Assembly (NCBI RefSeq): GCF_023053635.1
Contig: NC_086172.1
Location: forward strand, 51,626,001-51,690,000
DNA: 64,000 nucleotides
Reading direction: 5' to 3'
From: Elgaria multicarinata webbii
Lineage: Eukaryota; Chordata; Lepidosauria; Squamata; Anguidae
Shown here: piece after piece, positions 34,894 through 46,791 of the stretch
Layout of the letters: each line of letters begins with the position of its first letter
How positions within the stretch are numbered: the stretch's first letter is position 1
Notes under the pieces: model-generated
Told to the model about the DNA's origin: nothing
What the model saw: only the letters and a program-made list of their open reading frames with translations
Databases searched by the model: none
Translations under genes and position numbers: made by a program

Positions 34894-35483
34894 TTATGTA
34901 AATCGATCAGAATTCATTTTCCTCAGTTTGGGGGGGAGGTTTCCATCCATTCTACCTCCTCCTCCTCCTGATAATCTTTGAAGTTTTGGTGGCAAGTCTG
35001 CCATAGACTGGCTCATAGGATCTGACAACATCTTTGTGGTTTTAGATACCAGTTTCTCTTCTGAGTTGCCAGGGACAGAACTTATTCGCTGAAGTTTCAT
35101 AGGTAGGTCCCCCATGCTGTAGGCCTTTTCCGAAGTGGTAGAACTCATTCTCAATAGTTTTTTAGGAAAGTCTTCCCTTCCAGTCATTTTCTGCAGTTTT
35201 GATGGTATTTTTGTACCAATGTCATCTAAACCATCTAGACATTCTACAGAATTATTCCTTTCTTTACTGTTACTTACAGCTGGTGCTATTAAAGGGGAGG
35301 ACATAAGAAGCATTTCTTCCTGTTCTTTCACACTGTAAGGTGTAGTAGGAACTTCAAATGTTGCATGGAACTGGGAATAGTCTACTTTGAAGAATCCTTC
35401 CTCTAAGGAAATAACAGGGAAGAAACGATGACCCCAGAGAACTTCATCTTCTGTGTAGGATGTTCGGGCTTGACAAGTCATCC
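34894..35483 (-). CDS. KCNJ3: KCNJ3 (GIRK1/Kir3.1), last coding exon
   Basis: KCNJ3 is a G-protein-gated inward-rectifier potassium channel subunit of neurons and heart atrium. It forms heterotetramers with GIRK2 or GIRK4 and is opened by G-beta-gamma. This exon encodes about 195 residues of the cytoplasmic C-terminus up to NSDRFT and the stop TAA (34894-34896). It starts after the acceptor ttttgactatag, and the first codon (Gly) is split with the previous exon. [20 protein letters not shown] and [16 protein letters not shown] end the Kir cytoplasmic domain. [11 protein letters not shown] and [20 protein letters not shown] are GIRK1-specific tail blocks, nearly as in mammals from memory. Five repeats of the pattern [LF]-P-x-K-L occur in the tail. 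A Gly run ([10 protein letters not shown]) replaces the mammalian AGGAARMEG-type segment. The frame is intact and looks functional. Human KCNJ3 is 501 residues, so about 300 lie in exons outside this window. Confidence 0.97.
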
Positions 35484-35496
35484 CTATAGTCAAAAA
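35484..35496 (-). promoter_or_regulatory. KCNJ3: KCNJ3 splice acceptor
   Basis: The minus strand reads gctttttgactatag followed by GGATGACTTG. The AG sits at 35484-35485, just before the exon, and the phase agrees with the split Gly codon. Confidence 0.85.
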
Positions 35497-37199
35497 GCAA
35501 ACAAAAGTTTGATAAATGACTTGGAAATAAAATTATCTCAGTCACATTTAAGATACGTAGCTTTAATTTCTTGTCCATGGTCCTAACTCTACATGATTTT
35601 CAGTTTCATTTATGTCAAACCAATCTGGTGATGATTCATTCACATGTTACAAATAACACTTGAAGGTAGTTTCCAAATAGGAGTTGTACCATTTACATGT
35701 TACAACAGCCATTAGGATCAACTGTATGATATCGACACAATTTTTTCTCTAGAAGAAATGCTTAAATAATCATTAATAATAAAATGAATACAGATGATAT
35801 TTATTTGTATTCAGTTCATAGTAATGGCCAGAAATCAGAATTACTGTTGCATATAATAAAATTATGAAAAATAAAAAGCCACATACTTTTTAATGGTGTC
35901 AGTGGGAGTTGGCGAGTGGCGGAAGCCATGTTTTGGCTAGATTTTTTTTAAGGTCCTTTGTTATGTCCTTTGTTTGTCATTATGACTAGCATGTAGTGAT
36001 GACATCACGGAATACACCAGATTAGATTTAATTTATATGTCATCTTTACACAAAATAAATTGTTTTCAGGGAATCTCATAATATACAAGGTAAACATTCA
36101 ACTATAATTAATAAGCATTTCAATAGCAATATCAACATCTCATTACAAAACTTATTATTTATTAAATTTATGTGTTGCTTCCCACCACAAGAAACAGTCT
36201 TGAAGTGATTTAGACTTAGAGAAATCCATAGATTATTATTAACAGAAGAAAATCATAATCAATATAATCCATAATCAGCACAATAATACAATCAAAAATA
36301 AATACCATAAAAATATATGAAAAACAATACAATACAAAAAAACTAGAAACCCCCCCCACACACACACAGCTGAGCCATAATTGATGTGCAAACATCTGGG
36401 AAAATAAGTACATGTTCTTCATCTGTAATCCTAAATAATAAACAAAGCCAAGATTCTTAGAAGCTGCAGATTGAGACTTCAGCTGTGGTAGTGTGTTTGA
36501 AGCAGTCTGAATGGCAGTCCATACTAGAGTTAATGACAGTTAATGGTTGGTCGACCAATCCTAAGTGACGTTGGGGAGGAACAGAGCAGCCCATATTCTG
36601 TTGTATCTGAAGCCCTGCTGGCTCATGCCTGCCAAGGAAGATTGTGAGTGTGTGTATGTGAGGGTGCACATGCAGGGTTTGTTGGGCTTTTTGACCCATC
36701 AGACCTTTCCCCTTTAAATTCCCTACCACCATCCCTACAGAAACCAACAAAAGGGGGAAATCAGCTATGCTAGCCCTGGCAGAGCTCTCCACAGGTGTAG
36801 CAGAGGCTTCCATAGTGGTAGAGTCCATCCCTGCCAGTAAAGCTCCACCATATCCTAACGTCCTCCAGCAGACAATAGGAGATAGGATTGCACTGAGAGT
36901 GAGTTAATGGCAAAGGCGAGATTCAAACAGGGGACTTCATTGCGCCAGCTCTTAAAATTAAACAAATTTATAAGTATTTGCCTATTTTGCATAATTTCAC
37001 TCTGATTCTTCCAGCTACAGCAGTCACCACTTTTTTTTTTAAAGTAATTAAGAAATCTAAGACATAAGGTGTTTTATTATATATCCTGCCTTGAAGGCCC
37101 GTCATTATGCAGAAAGGCAGGATAAAAATGTTTTAAATTACAGGGAACACAGCAGTGTTCCCTGTGTTAAGGATGCTCAGTAAAAAAAGCATTCCACCA
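35497..37199. other. intronic unique DNA with faint repeat remnants
   Basis: The A/T-rich stretch 36160-36350 may be an old minus-strand LINE tail. The block atcctgccttgaaggcccgt with aaggcaggataaaaatg (37082-37128) looks like a SINE or L2 tail. A minus frame at 36457-36828 shows no recognised protein. Confidence 0.4.
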
Positions 37200-37620
37200 T
37201 GTTAAAAGGAGTTATTGGGGGGCGGGGTCATTCTAGCATCCCAAAATGAAAAATATTTCACCAATCTTTCTGAAACGGAGTACTGCCAGAAAGAAATGCT
37301 GGTTTTACATACCCTGCATGTTTCAAGAAGATTGGTGAAATATTGAGGGCAGGATGTTACTTTAAATGACAAAAGGGGGGAAGCATCTCTGTTCCAAACT
37401 GGCACAGAAATGCTTCCGGGTTGGCGACCATTTTTTTGCGCACGAATAGCTCCGAATTGGGAGCCTTCCCATGCAATCCATTAGTAGGATTGCGTTGCCC
37501 TATCCTCCCCCATTGATGGAATGGCCTTTCTTTTTTCAAAAAACCATTCCATCATTTTTTAATTCATATTTTAAAATCCCTATGTTTCCCTATGGGGAAT
37601 CTGATAAGCTAACGCGTGTG
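37200..37620. repeat. unclassified repeat-like segment with internal hairpin
   Basis: ttcaccaatctttctgaaac (about 37257-37276) pairs with gtttcaagaagattggtgaa (about 37319-37338). The segment leads without a gap into the GC-rich block, ending gctaacgcgtgtgcgtcaga. It looks like one part of a composite element. Confidence 0.4.
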
Positions 37621-38060
37621 CGTCAGATTCCCCAAAGGGAGGGGGGAGAAGGAGGGAGAGCGTGGCCTGCGCTCATCCCCGAGAGATGAGGTAAGTGGGG
37701 GGGGGCTTGCCCGGGCCCACCGCCGCCGGAGAAGGTAAGTGAAGAGTGGGGGGGGGCTTGCCTGGAGCTGCCACCGCCGCCACAGTTTGTGTGGCGGCAG
37801 CGGCGGGCCCAGGAGGGACGGGGGAGGGGACTTACCTCTCCGCCGGCAGCGGGCCCGGGTTTCAATTGAGCCCTCAGCTCCAACTGCAAGCAAGGCTGCT
37901 GGTGCGGCCTTGCTTCCAGTGGGGCCCGGGCGCTCAGTTCAAGCCCGGGCCCGCCGCTGCCGGAGAAGGTAAATCAAGTGGGGGGGGTGGACTTGCCTGG
38001 AGCCGCCGCCGCCACAGTTCGTGCGGTGGTGGGCCCACGAGGGACGGGGGGCTTACCTTC
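37621..38060. repeat. very GC-rich repeated block with splice-donor-like motifs
   Basis: Units of roughly 235 bp start with ccggagaaggtaagt or ccggagaaggtaaat (37725 and 37960; a shorter relative at 37683). They continue with a G-run, cttgcctggagc, a CCGCC-rich stretch and gggcccaggagggacggggg. The block resumes at 38834-38890 after an inserted LINE. Reading frames across it are GC-driven. It is not a CpG-island promoter with a visible gene. Confidence 0.65.
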
Positions 38061-38833
38061 TCTGGCTTACCTTCACCTTTTATCAGCTCAGGTTGATATA
38101 CCAGCTGCACCCTTATCTGGACAGAGATAGCTTAGCTACAGTTATCCATGCTCTGGTAACCTCTCGTTTGGATTACTGCAATGCGTTATACGTGGGGCTG
38201 CCTTTGAAAACGGTCCGGAAACTTCAACTGGTGCAAAACAGGGCAGCACGCTTACTAACAGGGACTGGCCGACGAGACCACATTATGCCAGTCCTTTTCC
38301 AGCTTCATTGGCTGCCAGTCCAGGTCCGGGCCCGATTCAAAGTGCTGGTATTAACATTTAAAGCCCTAAACGGCTTGGGGCCAGGTCATCTGAAGGAACG
38401 CCTCCTCCCATATGTACCTGCCCGGACCCTAAGGTCATCTTCAGGGGTTCTTCTCTGTGAGCCCCTGCCAAAGGAAGTGAGGCAGGTGGCTACCAGGAGG
38501 AGGGCCTTCTCTGCTGTGGCACCCCGGCTGTGGAATGAGCTCCCTAAGGAGGTTCGCTTGGCACCTACATTATATGCTTTTAGACGCCAGGTGAAGACCT
38601 TTTTATTCTCCCAACATTTTAACAATCTATAAATTTTAAATAACATGGTTTTAAATTTGTAATTTTGCATTGCTGCTGTTTTTATCTGGTTGAGCTTTTA
38701 TATTGTATTTTATATTATGGTTTTATACTGTTGTTTTATACTTTGAATGGTTTTAATTTTTGTGAACCGCCCAGAGAGCTCCGGCTATTGGGCGGTATAG
38801 AAATGTAATAAATAAATAAATAAATAAATAAAT
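38061..38833 (+). mobile_element. L2-like LINE 3' end inserted in the GC-rich block
   Basis: The open coding segment from about 38075 to 38632 encodes the end of ORF2: YQLHPYLDRDSLATVIHAL, SRLDYCNALYVGLP, QNRAARLLTG, LHWLPVQVRARFK, AVAPRLWNELPKEVR and a stop after FNNL. The 3' region ends with gaaccgcccagagagctccg, gcggtatagaaatgtaataa and (AATA)n. The reading frame is intact over about 185 codons, so this is one of the youngest LINE copies in the window. GC-rich repeat sequence flanks it on both sides. Confidence 0.85.
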
Positions 38834-38890
38834 AGGCGGGCCCGGGCGCTCAGTAAAAGCCCGGGTCTGCCGCCACCGGAGAAGGGCACC
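38834..38890. repeat. GC-rich block, continuation
   Basis: gcgggcccgggcgctcagta and agcccgggtctgccgcc match 37920-37970 of the block to the left of the LINE. Confidence 0.7.
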
Positions 38891-38965
38891 AGGTTGGGAA
38901 AGGGCTGGTCTAAACAAAAAAAGAAGTAGGTGGCTCTAAGTTGTTCGTCATCAGTTTTCCACAAC
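38885..38965 (+). repeat. interspersed repeat shared with 8625-8870
   Basis: gggcaccaggttgggaaagg through gaagtaggtggctctaagtt matches the copy at 8630-8710 closely. Confidence 0.6.
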
Positions 38966-39122
38966 CCCACAGTCACCTCTGCATATCCTATTCTCCATCC
39001 TGTCCTCATGGTTTATCTGCTTTGGCAGAATGAGAATTTCACTGGTACTTTCTGCCTCCTTAGGGAGGATGTGGCGTTAAGGCTGGCGAGCCTTAACTCC
39101 CAATTTCCCCACTTTTTGGTGC

Positions 39123-39124
39123 TT

Positions 39125-39164
<40 letters not shown>

Positions 39165-39345
39165 TATAGCACCATCAATGTACATGGTGCTGTACAGAGT
39201 AAAACAGTAAATAGCAAGACCCTGCCGCATAGGCTTACATTCTAATAAAACCATAATAAAACAATAAGGAGGGGAAGAGAAAGCAAACAGGCACAGGGTA
39301 GGGTAAACAGGCACTGGGTAGGGTAAAACTAACAGTATAAAGTCA
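39123..39345 (-). mobile_element. LINE 3' tail (family of 1-678), minus strand
   Basis: (TTTA)n at 39127-39165 is followed by tatagcaccatcaatgtaca, then aagaccctgccgcataggct and a region matching the reverse complement of 484-632. Confidence 0.75.
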
Positions 39346-39669
39346 GAACAAAATCATGCTTGGTTGAAAACTGTACATCCTTAACGTTGTTTTGTAAACT
39401 GTAGGTTTTTTGTTTATTGAGTAACAAATATTACCTGGCTGCTTTTGTTGCATAGCGACTGAGGAGGGACGTTGACCTTGGATCACACTCTACACCATCA
39501 CGGAATACTCTCTAGTAGCCCTTATCCTTTGGTTGCCATGGTACACCATATCATAGGTAAGGTGCTTTTCCTCTGCACCATTGTAAAACTTTCAACTAAG
39601 CAATATTCAGGGTTATATTAATGCTATTCTACTTTTAATGATGAAACTGCAGACTAGTTGGATGTAATG

Positions 39670-39860
39670 AACAGTCTTGAATTTGAACTGGAAAGACCTG
39701 GTTCAACTCCCCACTCAACCTGGTGACCTTGAGTTTGTTACTGTTTGTCAGTCTAAACTACCACAGTGATATTTCAGTATTAAAAAAGCAGTTAAATCCC
39801 ATGTAAGCCCATGTAAGCCACCTAGAAGTGCAGGATACAAATAGCATATCAGTAAATAGC
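39670..39860 (+). mobile_element. MIR-like tRNA-derived SINE
   Basis: It carries a B-box-like tggttcaactcc, then cactcaacctggtgaccttg as in MIR/CORE-SINE bodies, and a diverged 3' tail. An old copy. Confidence 0.5.
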
Positions 39861-42182
39861 AGCTTTTCCATTCTAAGACATATCTAAAATCACCTCTGAA
39901 GCTAGTGCACACAAAATCTGTATTATGTTATTACTGCTTCAGACAAAAACACTACAATCAAGTACTGAATTTGTGATTTTGTGGTGAAAATCCTGTAAGT
40001 TTATCTTTCTTTTTTCTTCTTATTCCACAGCATGCAGCAATGCTCATTACATTTGTTGAAGCAAAGCATACAGTGCTAAAACAATAAAATGCAGAAAGGA
40101 GTGGGTGATACTACAAGTGATATGTCTGCACAGCCCTTTATTCTGACACAAAATAAGCATTGCACCTGTGGCACTCTGCTTGGTGTTTTTTCCCCAATCT
40201 TGTTTATTATCCTAATCTCCTTTTCCTTTTTTTTTTTTTATTATCAAGCACACTATTGGTATTCGACAGACATCAACAGAGGTATCTGTCTTAACCTTTG
40301 AACATATTTTATATTTGCCAAAAGAAGAGGTCAACTGTTGCAATGTCAACTGTTCCTCCATCCATTAGTAAACAGAATTCTAAGATTAACATATAGGCTC
40401 TTCATCAGGAAATCACAAATTTTAACCCCTATTATATTATATTATAATGCGTAGCAATGAAGGAAAGGAGGGGATGTGATGATATGTTGAATGATGCAAG
40501 ACTAAGTCACACACACCACACGTAAACTCTTGTTTTTTCTGCTACGGTACAGGCGCAGGGACACTAATAGCAACTTTGTGGGAGAATTTAGATCAGGAAA
40601 ATGGAGGAAAAGGATTAAGTTGCTTTTAAGTTTCAGGAAATCAAATAATGATGTCCTTTGTCTTCAGTTCTTTGAACCTTAAAATATGCCTTCATTACAA
40701 AATTCTGTGCATTGCACTCAAATAGCAAATGGCCAGATACATAGAATACACAAATCCTTTCTCCTTTAACTAAAATAACTGTGTATAAAATGTTGGTCCT
40801 TACTGGAAGAAAGACAAAAGAAAATATAGCTAAAGAACTCTTTGGGAAGGCCACCTTGGTTAGACAGAAAATATATATCATACATGTATTCTATTATATG
40901 CTGGGGAAATGTTTTGTAATTATTTTTCAGATGGATAGAAGTTATTTCAACAGCTCACTTTTTCTCCCACTCTTAAATTTTGTTTCTGAAGTTTATAAAA
41001 AGAACTCCACTGCACAACAGGTCAGGCTGAAAATAATTTTAGGCACAGAGTAATTACTCTGAGTGGTATGGCTAATATGGGTTCTTTATTCTGCTGCTGT
41101 TCATTAGTTATAGCTGCGCTGAAAAGAGTCTATGCCAACAAGTCAACATCAACTTCTGTCCCTTTAGGTCTAGATTCAGCTAGGAATCTCATTACTCAAG
41201 GTTTTGTTATAAAATAAATGAATGGAAAATGAATACAGTGGTCTTAGATATTAGATACAAGACACAAGGAAATGGTGAGATAAAGTAGGAGTGGATCTAA
41301 AGTGAGAAAGTAATTTCATTTATTGTGTGCTCAAAAGGAAGAAGAAAAATCACATACTGCCTGACTCCAAAGGCTAACAATTTCTTAAGCCATCCAAGTA
41401 AATTGTAATCCTGCTTATTTATTTTAATAATGTGTGTGTGTGTTGCATGGGAGGAGAGGCATTTGGAATGCTCATTTCCAGCAACTCTGGTTGCATAATG
41501 ATATGTAAACTAGAAGCCTGCAGCCAAGGAATTGACTGGTTCATTCAATTGGCACGTGAAATTAAAATTGTGGTCTCCCTCCCCAGCAGATTGGCCCTTG
41601 TTGTGTCCTCTTCAGAAATTCGATCACAATGCTGCAGAGATTTTGGAAGCTACAATAGGCAAAAATTCCCCTTGACCTGGTCTAAACTGTATGGCTAGGA
41701 ACTGTATTCCTCTTAGTTCATAGTCCCCACCCTTGCCTGTCTAGACCCTTTATGCTAATAGTGCAGAGCCTCTCTTGTTCCTAGGGTCACCGTGAGGTTT
41801 TTTTCCTTACTCCTATTTTTTGTGGCTCTTCCCATCTCTCCACCATCCATGGCTTCCTCATGTTCTAGCCCACTAATTTGCCTCCTAGTAAACCAGTCAT
41901 TTGGCCAGACTCCTGTCTCTATCCCCTGTAGCATGGAGCTCATCCTCACCTTGAATGCTTTGAAGTTTCTTCAGAGCCCCACCTTGCTTCACTTCCCAGT
42001 CTCCTCTGTGAAGATTCTGACACAGTCTTATTTCCTGGGATGTTTCACACTGAAGGGCCAAGTTGGTTTGAACAATTCAACTCACAACCATTCCAGAGGC
42101 TTCACACCACAAGCACAAAGGTTAAATTCAATAGTGTGCTAGAGCAAAAAGGACTTTTCCCTGCAGCCCACTGCATTGCCCA
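39861..42182. other. intronic unique DNA
   Basis: No exon or clear repeat. The frames at 40781-41053 and 41792-42142 resemble no known protein and lack splice context. Confidence 0.5.
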
Positions 42183-42300
42183 AAAATCTGCTCTGGAGGG
42201 TATCCCAGCACCATGGAGCAGATTTTGAAGGAGGACAGAGGGTTGCATGTAGGAAAGGGAAATGTCCTCTCCTGGTTCCACTGACAGAAGCAATTCCATC
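42183..42300. repeat. unclassified hairpin repeat, copy 1
   Basis: aaatctgctctggagg pairs with tggagcagatttt about 45 bases later, followed by a purine-rich stretch (aggaaagggaaatgtcct). The same layout occurs at 46580-46659 and 63180-63345. Confidence 0.5.
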
Positions 42301-42440
42301 AGTATACTGTTTTTATGTTTCTGATGGTTTTTTAAATCTTGTATACCTTTTAATGTTACTATTTTTAACTGTTGTAAACCACCCAGAGAGCTTCAGCTGT
42401 GGGGTGGTATATAAATGTAATAAATAAATAAACAAACATG
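42301..42440 (+). mobile_element. L2-like LINE 3' tail
   Basis: A T-rich region, then gtaaaccacccagagagctt, ggggtggtatataaatgtaa and (AATA)n. Confidence 0.75.
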
Positions 42441-42677
42441 ACACTGTTGGATACAATTCAATACAAAAATAGGTGGCCAGTTAATATCAATAAAACAGAT
42501 AACGTGTTGGAAAGTGTCCACAATGCCCCTATGAGGCCAAATAAAAATCCACGTTATTCCTAGGTAAGTGAAAATTCTGTGGCTTGACAAATGCCAAACA
42601 AGAACTGAAATCTTTCAATGTCTAGTTTGCTAATGAATCTGTATGACTACTCTCCTCTATAAATATGGGAAGAATAT

Positions 42678-43000
42678 TATTTCTTTCTTTCTTTCTTTAT
42701 TTAAGCATTTTTATGCTGCCATTCAGCCAAAAAAGGCTCTCACGGCGGCTTACAAAAGTATTTTTTAACAGTCCCTGCCCACAGGCTTACAATCTAAAAG
42801 ACATGACACAAAAGGAAAAGGGATTGGGAGGGAGGAGGAGGGGGGAAAGGAAAGAAAATTCAGGCACTACAATCTTAGTTGCAAAGTTCAGCAGTTACAG
42901 TTGACAGTTGGCAGCAGGAGGGAGGGGGCTCTCAGCTGGAGCTGGACCCAGGGAAGATGGAGAGGTGCCTGGCTGCTGCTTCCTCCCTCACTGGAGGAAT
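42678..43000 (-). mobile_element. LINE 3' region, third tail type, minus strand
   Basis: (TTTC)n is followed by aagcatttttatgctgccat, aaggctctcacggcggctta and acaggcttacaatctaaaag. Read on the minus strand this ends in an A-rich tail. No coding part remains, and the LINE clade is not assigned. Confidence 0.5.
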
Positions 43001-43084
43001 ATCACAATCATTCCCACCCTCAAACAAAAACAGAAAAAGCAAATCCTCATCTCAGCTTGACAGTGAAGGAAGGAGATGGACTCT

Positions 43085-43560
43085 CCTTCATTAGAGGTTT
43101 TTAAGCAGAGGCTGGATTGCCAACAATAATTTAGTCATGGGTTTTCTGCATTAGCAGGAAGTTCACCTAGATTTCGTCTGAGGCCTCTTCAACTCTATGA
43201 TTCTATATCTACATAGGTATGATGTGTCTATAATGAACACAAGAAGAGACAACCTTAATAGCTTCTTCTGCTTTGCACATTATAGACAGATCACACCAAA
43301 GCATGACAGCACATCAAGAGAAATGATCTTCACCATATCTATGTAGATATAGAATCATAGATTCTATATCTACATAGATATAGAATCTTCAGATATAGAA
43401 TCTGAAGAGGCCTCAGAAGAATTCTAGGTCAACTTCCTGCTAATGTAGAAAATCCATGACTAAATTTATTTCCTGCAGTGAGCAGGGGGTTGGACTTGAT
43501 GGCCTTGTAGGACCCTTCCAACTCTACTATTCTGTGATTCTATGATTCATTGAGATTCCC
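43085..43560 (+). mobile_element. CR1 LINE 3' ends with an inverted duplication
   Basis: The segment 43085-43210 encodes the end of CR1 ORF2 (a frameshifted remnant of the ESFKRQLD-type end) and its 3' region. The segment 43386-43466 is the reverse complement of 43129-43215 with few changes. Another CR1 3' end follows at about 43470-43550, including gggggttggacttgatggcc and tctgtgattctatgattc. The centre holds a perfect 20-bp hairpin at 43336-43380. Confidence 0.7.
43336..43380. repeat. perfect 20-bp inverted repeat
   Basis: tatctatgtagatatagaat (43336-43355), loop catag, and its exact reverse complement (43361-43380). It is built from the CR1 end motif attctat. Confidence 0.85.
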
Positions 43561-45754
43561 TGAGTTCCACATTGAAGCTCGGTCTGACTCAGATCCATAG
43601 CAGATTGCGAGGTTTATTTCCACGTGAAAATTGCAAAGTACTTGGGCACAGAGTTGGATGCGCATTCAATGCTACACAATATTCTCCCATTGATTAAAGC
43701 ATGTTTGTGTGCATTTTCTAAAAAGTGCATACTTTTTAATGCATATTTTTGTAACATACAGATTTTTGGGGGGAGGGGGGAGCCTGAACACTATCACAAG
43801 CTCAGGAATCTATGAGCTTCAATTGCTACATTTCTGCACTATAGCTTGCACACACGTTCAAAAATGGGGTAAATTCTGGTCATAAATGAACCGAAAGCAA
43901 TTTCTCATACATTCTTATACTACTGATGGGCTAAAAGCAACATGGAAAACAATTGACAAAACAGAACAAAATAACTGCAACGCAAGAGTTCTGGTACACA
44001 TACTAGGTATTCAGTGGTATGATAAATTTTGCAATGAAGTCACTGGTTTACAGATTGCCCAAAAGAAACCTAAGGCTAAAATGGAAAATAATTCCCAACT
44101 CTGCGATGAGATGCTTATTAAGTTTGGAACATATACCTAATCAGGTGCCCAGACAAACTGTGAAAGAAAAGGCGAAAGTGCATTTCAAGTTTTCCTTAGT
44201 ACAGAAATTTAAGCAAAGGAAAGGTAAGATGCTGCTTAAAGATGAACCAAACTTTGTTCTTGAAAGAATAACTGCTTCTTAGCAAAATTTGCTTAGGTTA
44301 CCCATAAAGATTTCCCTTTGACATTGATTCACTTATAAATTAGTCACGATAAAATGCAAAACACTAAGAAGAAAGTAGATAGTGAATATGCAAAAGCTGA
44401 ATCAAACATTGACATACAAAGAGGCTTATTCATTGCTAGTTGCTTCCATCACAAGACATCTAAGTTACCTAAAACAGTGTAGCTCGGTGCATTTCCTCCC
44501 CTCACAAAAAACCTTTTCTTTTATGTATGTATGTATGTAAACACCCCCCCCCCTTTGAAATAAATTCTGAAGGAGAAAACATAATGTGCTTCAGAATATC
44601 TCAAAGAAAGAACCATGCTAGAATCACAGTTTTCAGGGAGAAGGCTGAGCCACAGTAGGCAGCCGGAAGTGGCATGAAGTATTAAATGATCTGCTTACCA
44701 AAACAAACAATCAAACAGAAAGTTGACGAGAAAAATCTGTAAGGCTAGAATGAGAGAGCTATTGAAATAACCACCCATTAAACAAATCATTAGATTCCTT
44801 CTACTTTGTTACACCTGAAGAAAAAAAATGGCATTTCTGTCACACCGCTTTTGGCAACAATTAAATGTTTATCTTTAAACTGGAGTGTACTGTCATGAGT
44901 AAGGGATGTACTGCTTTTTACAGTCTTAGCATTCATTAATGCATTCCCTCACTATACTTGGGAGCTTCAATTAAACTTAGTGAGATAGTATGAAAGAGCT
45001 ATGCCACTGCAGTTATATGCAGGCTATGTCTAATTGCATTTCTTGGGGGTTTTCTCCCCCAAGAGTGTCCTTGGAGCAGTATCTATATTTTTCTGCAAAA
45101 AGCCACATGATGGCTCTTCATAAAGGCTTCTCTTCCACCACCAAATTATTACATAATGTATTTTTTGTTTTTAGTGCTACCATCCAATGACAGACATGAT
45201 GTGACAGCAGGGCTCAAGTTGTCTGGGAAACAGAATGAATGGTATTATTTTTATATGTGCATCAGAAATTGTTTAATAGTTTTCCAGCTAAACGGCATCT
45301 GCAGTTCACTCTTATTCCCACAACAGTGCAGAAGCCCAACACTGCATTCTCAGACGGGAGTTGCATAATTCCCTCTGTGCTGCTGGAAACAAGACAACTT
45401 CCATCATTGCGGATAAATCATCTAGCATCACCATCCTACAAAGTGCAACAGGTCACAGAATACAGTGACAGGTTGCCTTCTCCGCCCTGTTGCCTGGTAC
45501 TGGCACTCAGAACCAACTCTAACTCCTAGCAGGCTCAGTTAACACCAGCAGTTTTGTTAATAGCCACTTTTGCTGCACCAGAGGTCTTACTTAAAGTCAG
45601 GGGTTGGGAGTGGCCATGGCCATTTAAAACCCTTGGTGAAGGATTCTAAACTCAGTTACAACAGCAAATAGTTTGTTGGAGGGCTGTTTTGAGAAAGACA
45701 TAAGATAAAGTTATCCACCCCCCTCCCAAAGTGGCTATTTTGATAGTTTCCCAG
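43561..45754. other. intronic unique DNA
   Basis: AT-rich with a (TATG) run near 44522-44540. Small frames only, no exon recognised. Confidence 0.5.
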
Positions 45755-45850
45755 ATGAGTGTTGGGCTATAATCTCCATCAGCCCCAGACAGCATAAACA
45801 ATGGACAAGGACAGTGGGAGTTGCAATTAAGAACGTCTGGAGGGCAGCAG
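45755..45850 (+). repeat. interspersed repeat (gggagttgcaattaa type)
   Basis: It contains cagtgggagttgcaattaag and cgtctggagggcagcagttt, matching the block at 9101-9200. A facing ataatctccatcagccccag gives it a foldback shape. Confidence 0.5.
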
Positions 45851-46579
45851 TTTCCCCATCACTAAAATAGACTTCTGGCTGTAGGTTATGATGTCCTCCA
45901 AGGAGAGCTTTACTAGCTTGGCAGGGATGTTCGATTCATGTGTAATAAAGGTAACAATGGATTCATCTTCATGTCCATAGAAGACAATAACTGTGGAGTA
46001 GCTATTCATGCCACATTCCAAATTATTAGGAGACTGTATCTACACAATATAGGTCCTTCATCTTTACCCAACAACAGTGACCCCCCTTTTTCCTTGTGTT
46101 TGCATTCCAAATTATGGCATGAGTGGACCACACTGTGGCAAGCACCTTTAAGCAATCACAAAATTATCCAAATCTTTATTGTGAGTCAGGATCCCTCATC
46201 TGATCAACTTCTCTAACATTATTTTTTTCTTCGTGCCCTGAAGTCTCAGTCATAGAACTGGAAGAGCCCTGCTGCAAGGCTCCTTCCTTCTCCCTCAACT
46301 GTTACCACCAGCAGCTATTCCAGAAAGCCAAGCCGGTTTAGACAATCTGCAGACAGGGGCTGTCTTGTTTAATCAATGCAAGCCGCTCTGAGAGCCTTTT
46401 TGACTGAGGAGCAGCATAAAACTATATGAAATGAATAAAGAAATAAATAAAATCTCTCCAAACGGAGAGATTGGACATTGAAATGACAAGTGCAGTTCAA
46501 TGTAAGCTGTCTCTCTCTGCCAATAGAACAGTCACCATTGAGATTTCCCCACTTCTTGCAGCTTGCTGTGTACCCCCCA
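45851..46579. other. intronic unique DNA
   Basis: No exon. The part near 46380-46455 (gccgctctgagagccttttt to aataaagaaataaataaaat) may be an old SINE or LINE tail. Confidence 0.4.
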
Positions 46580-46659
46580 AAAATGTGGTCTGGAGAGTTG
46601 AGAGACCCTTTGGAGTAGATTGGGGGTGCAGGGAGAAGGAAAGTCCTTTTGTGCAAGCA
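46580..46659. repeat. unclassified hairpin repeat, copy 2
   Basis: ccccaaaaatgtggtctgga is followed by tggagtagattgggggtgca and a purine-rich stretch, the same order as at 42183 and 63180. Confidence 0.45.
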
Positions 46660-46791
46660 GGGGGCTATCTACACCAAGCAGGATATAACACTTTTAAAAC
46701 AGTATGAAAACTGTATATGTAATGTGTCTTGGGCCTGAACAGTTGTCATAACCATTATAAACTGTTATAAGCAATAGTGTAGATCCTGCCC
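46660..46791. mobile_element. palindromic MITE, intact copy (132 bp)
   Basis: It begins gggggctatctacaccaagc and ends caatagtgtagatcctgccc. It is the uninterrupted version of the element split at 9201-9846. Non-coding. Confidence 0.7.

Noticed and set aside
37609-38096. Gly/Pro/Arg-rich frames and an apparent CpG-island promoter
   Set aside because: The block is a GC-rich repeat that continues beyond a LINE. No first exon or TSS context is visible.
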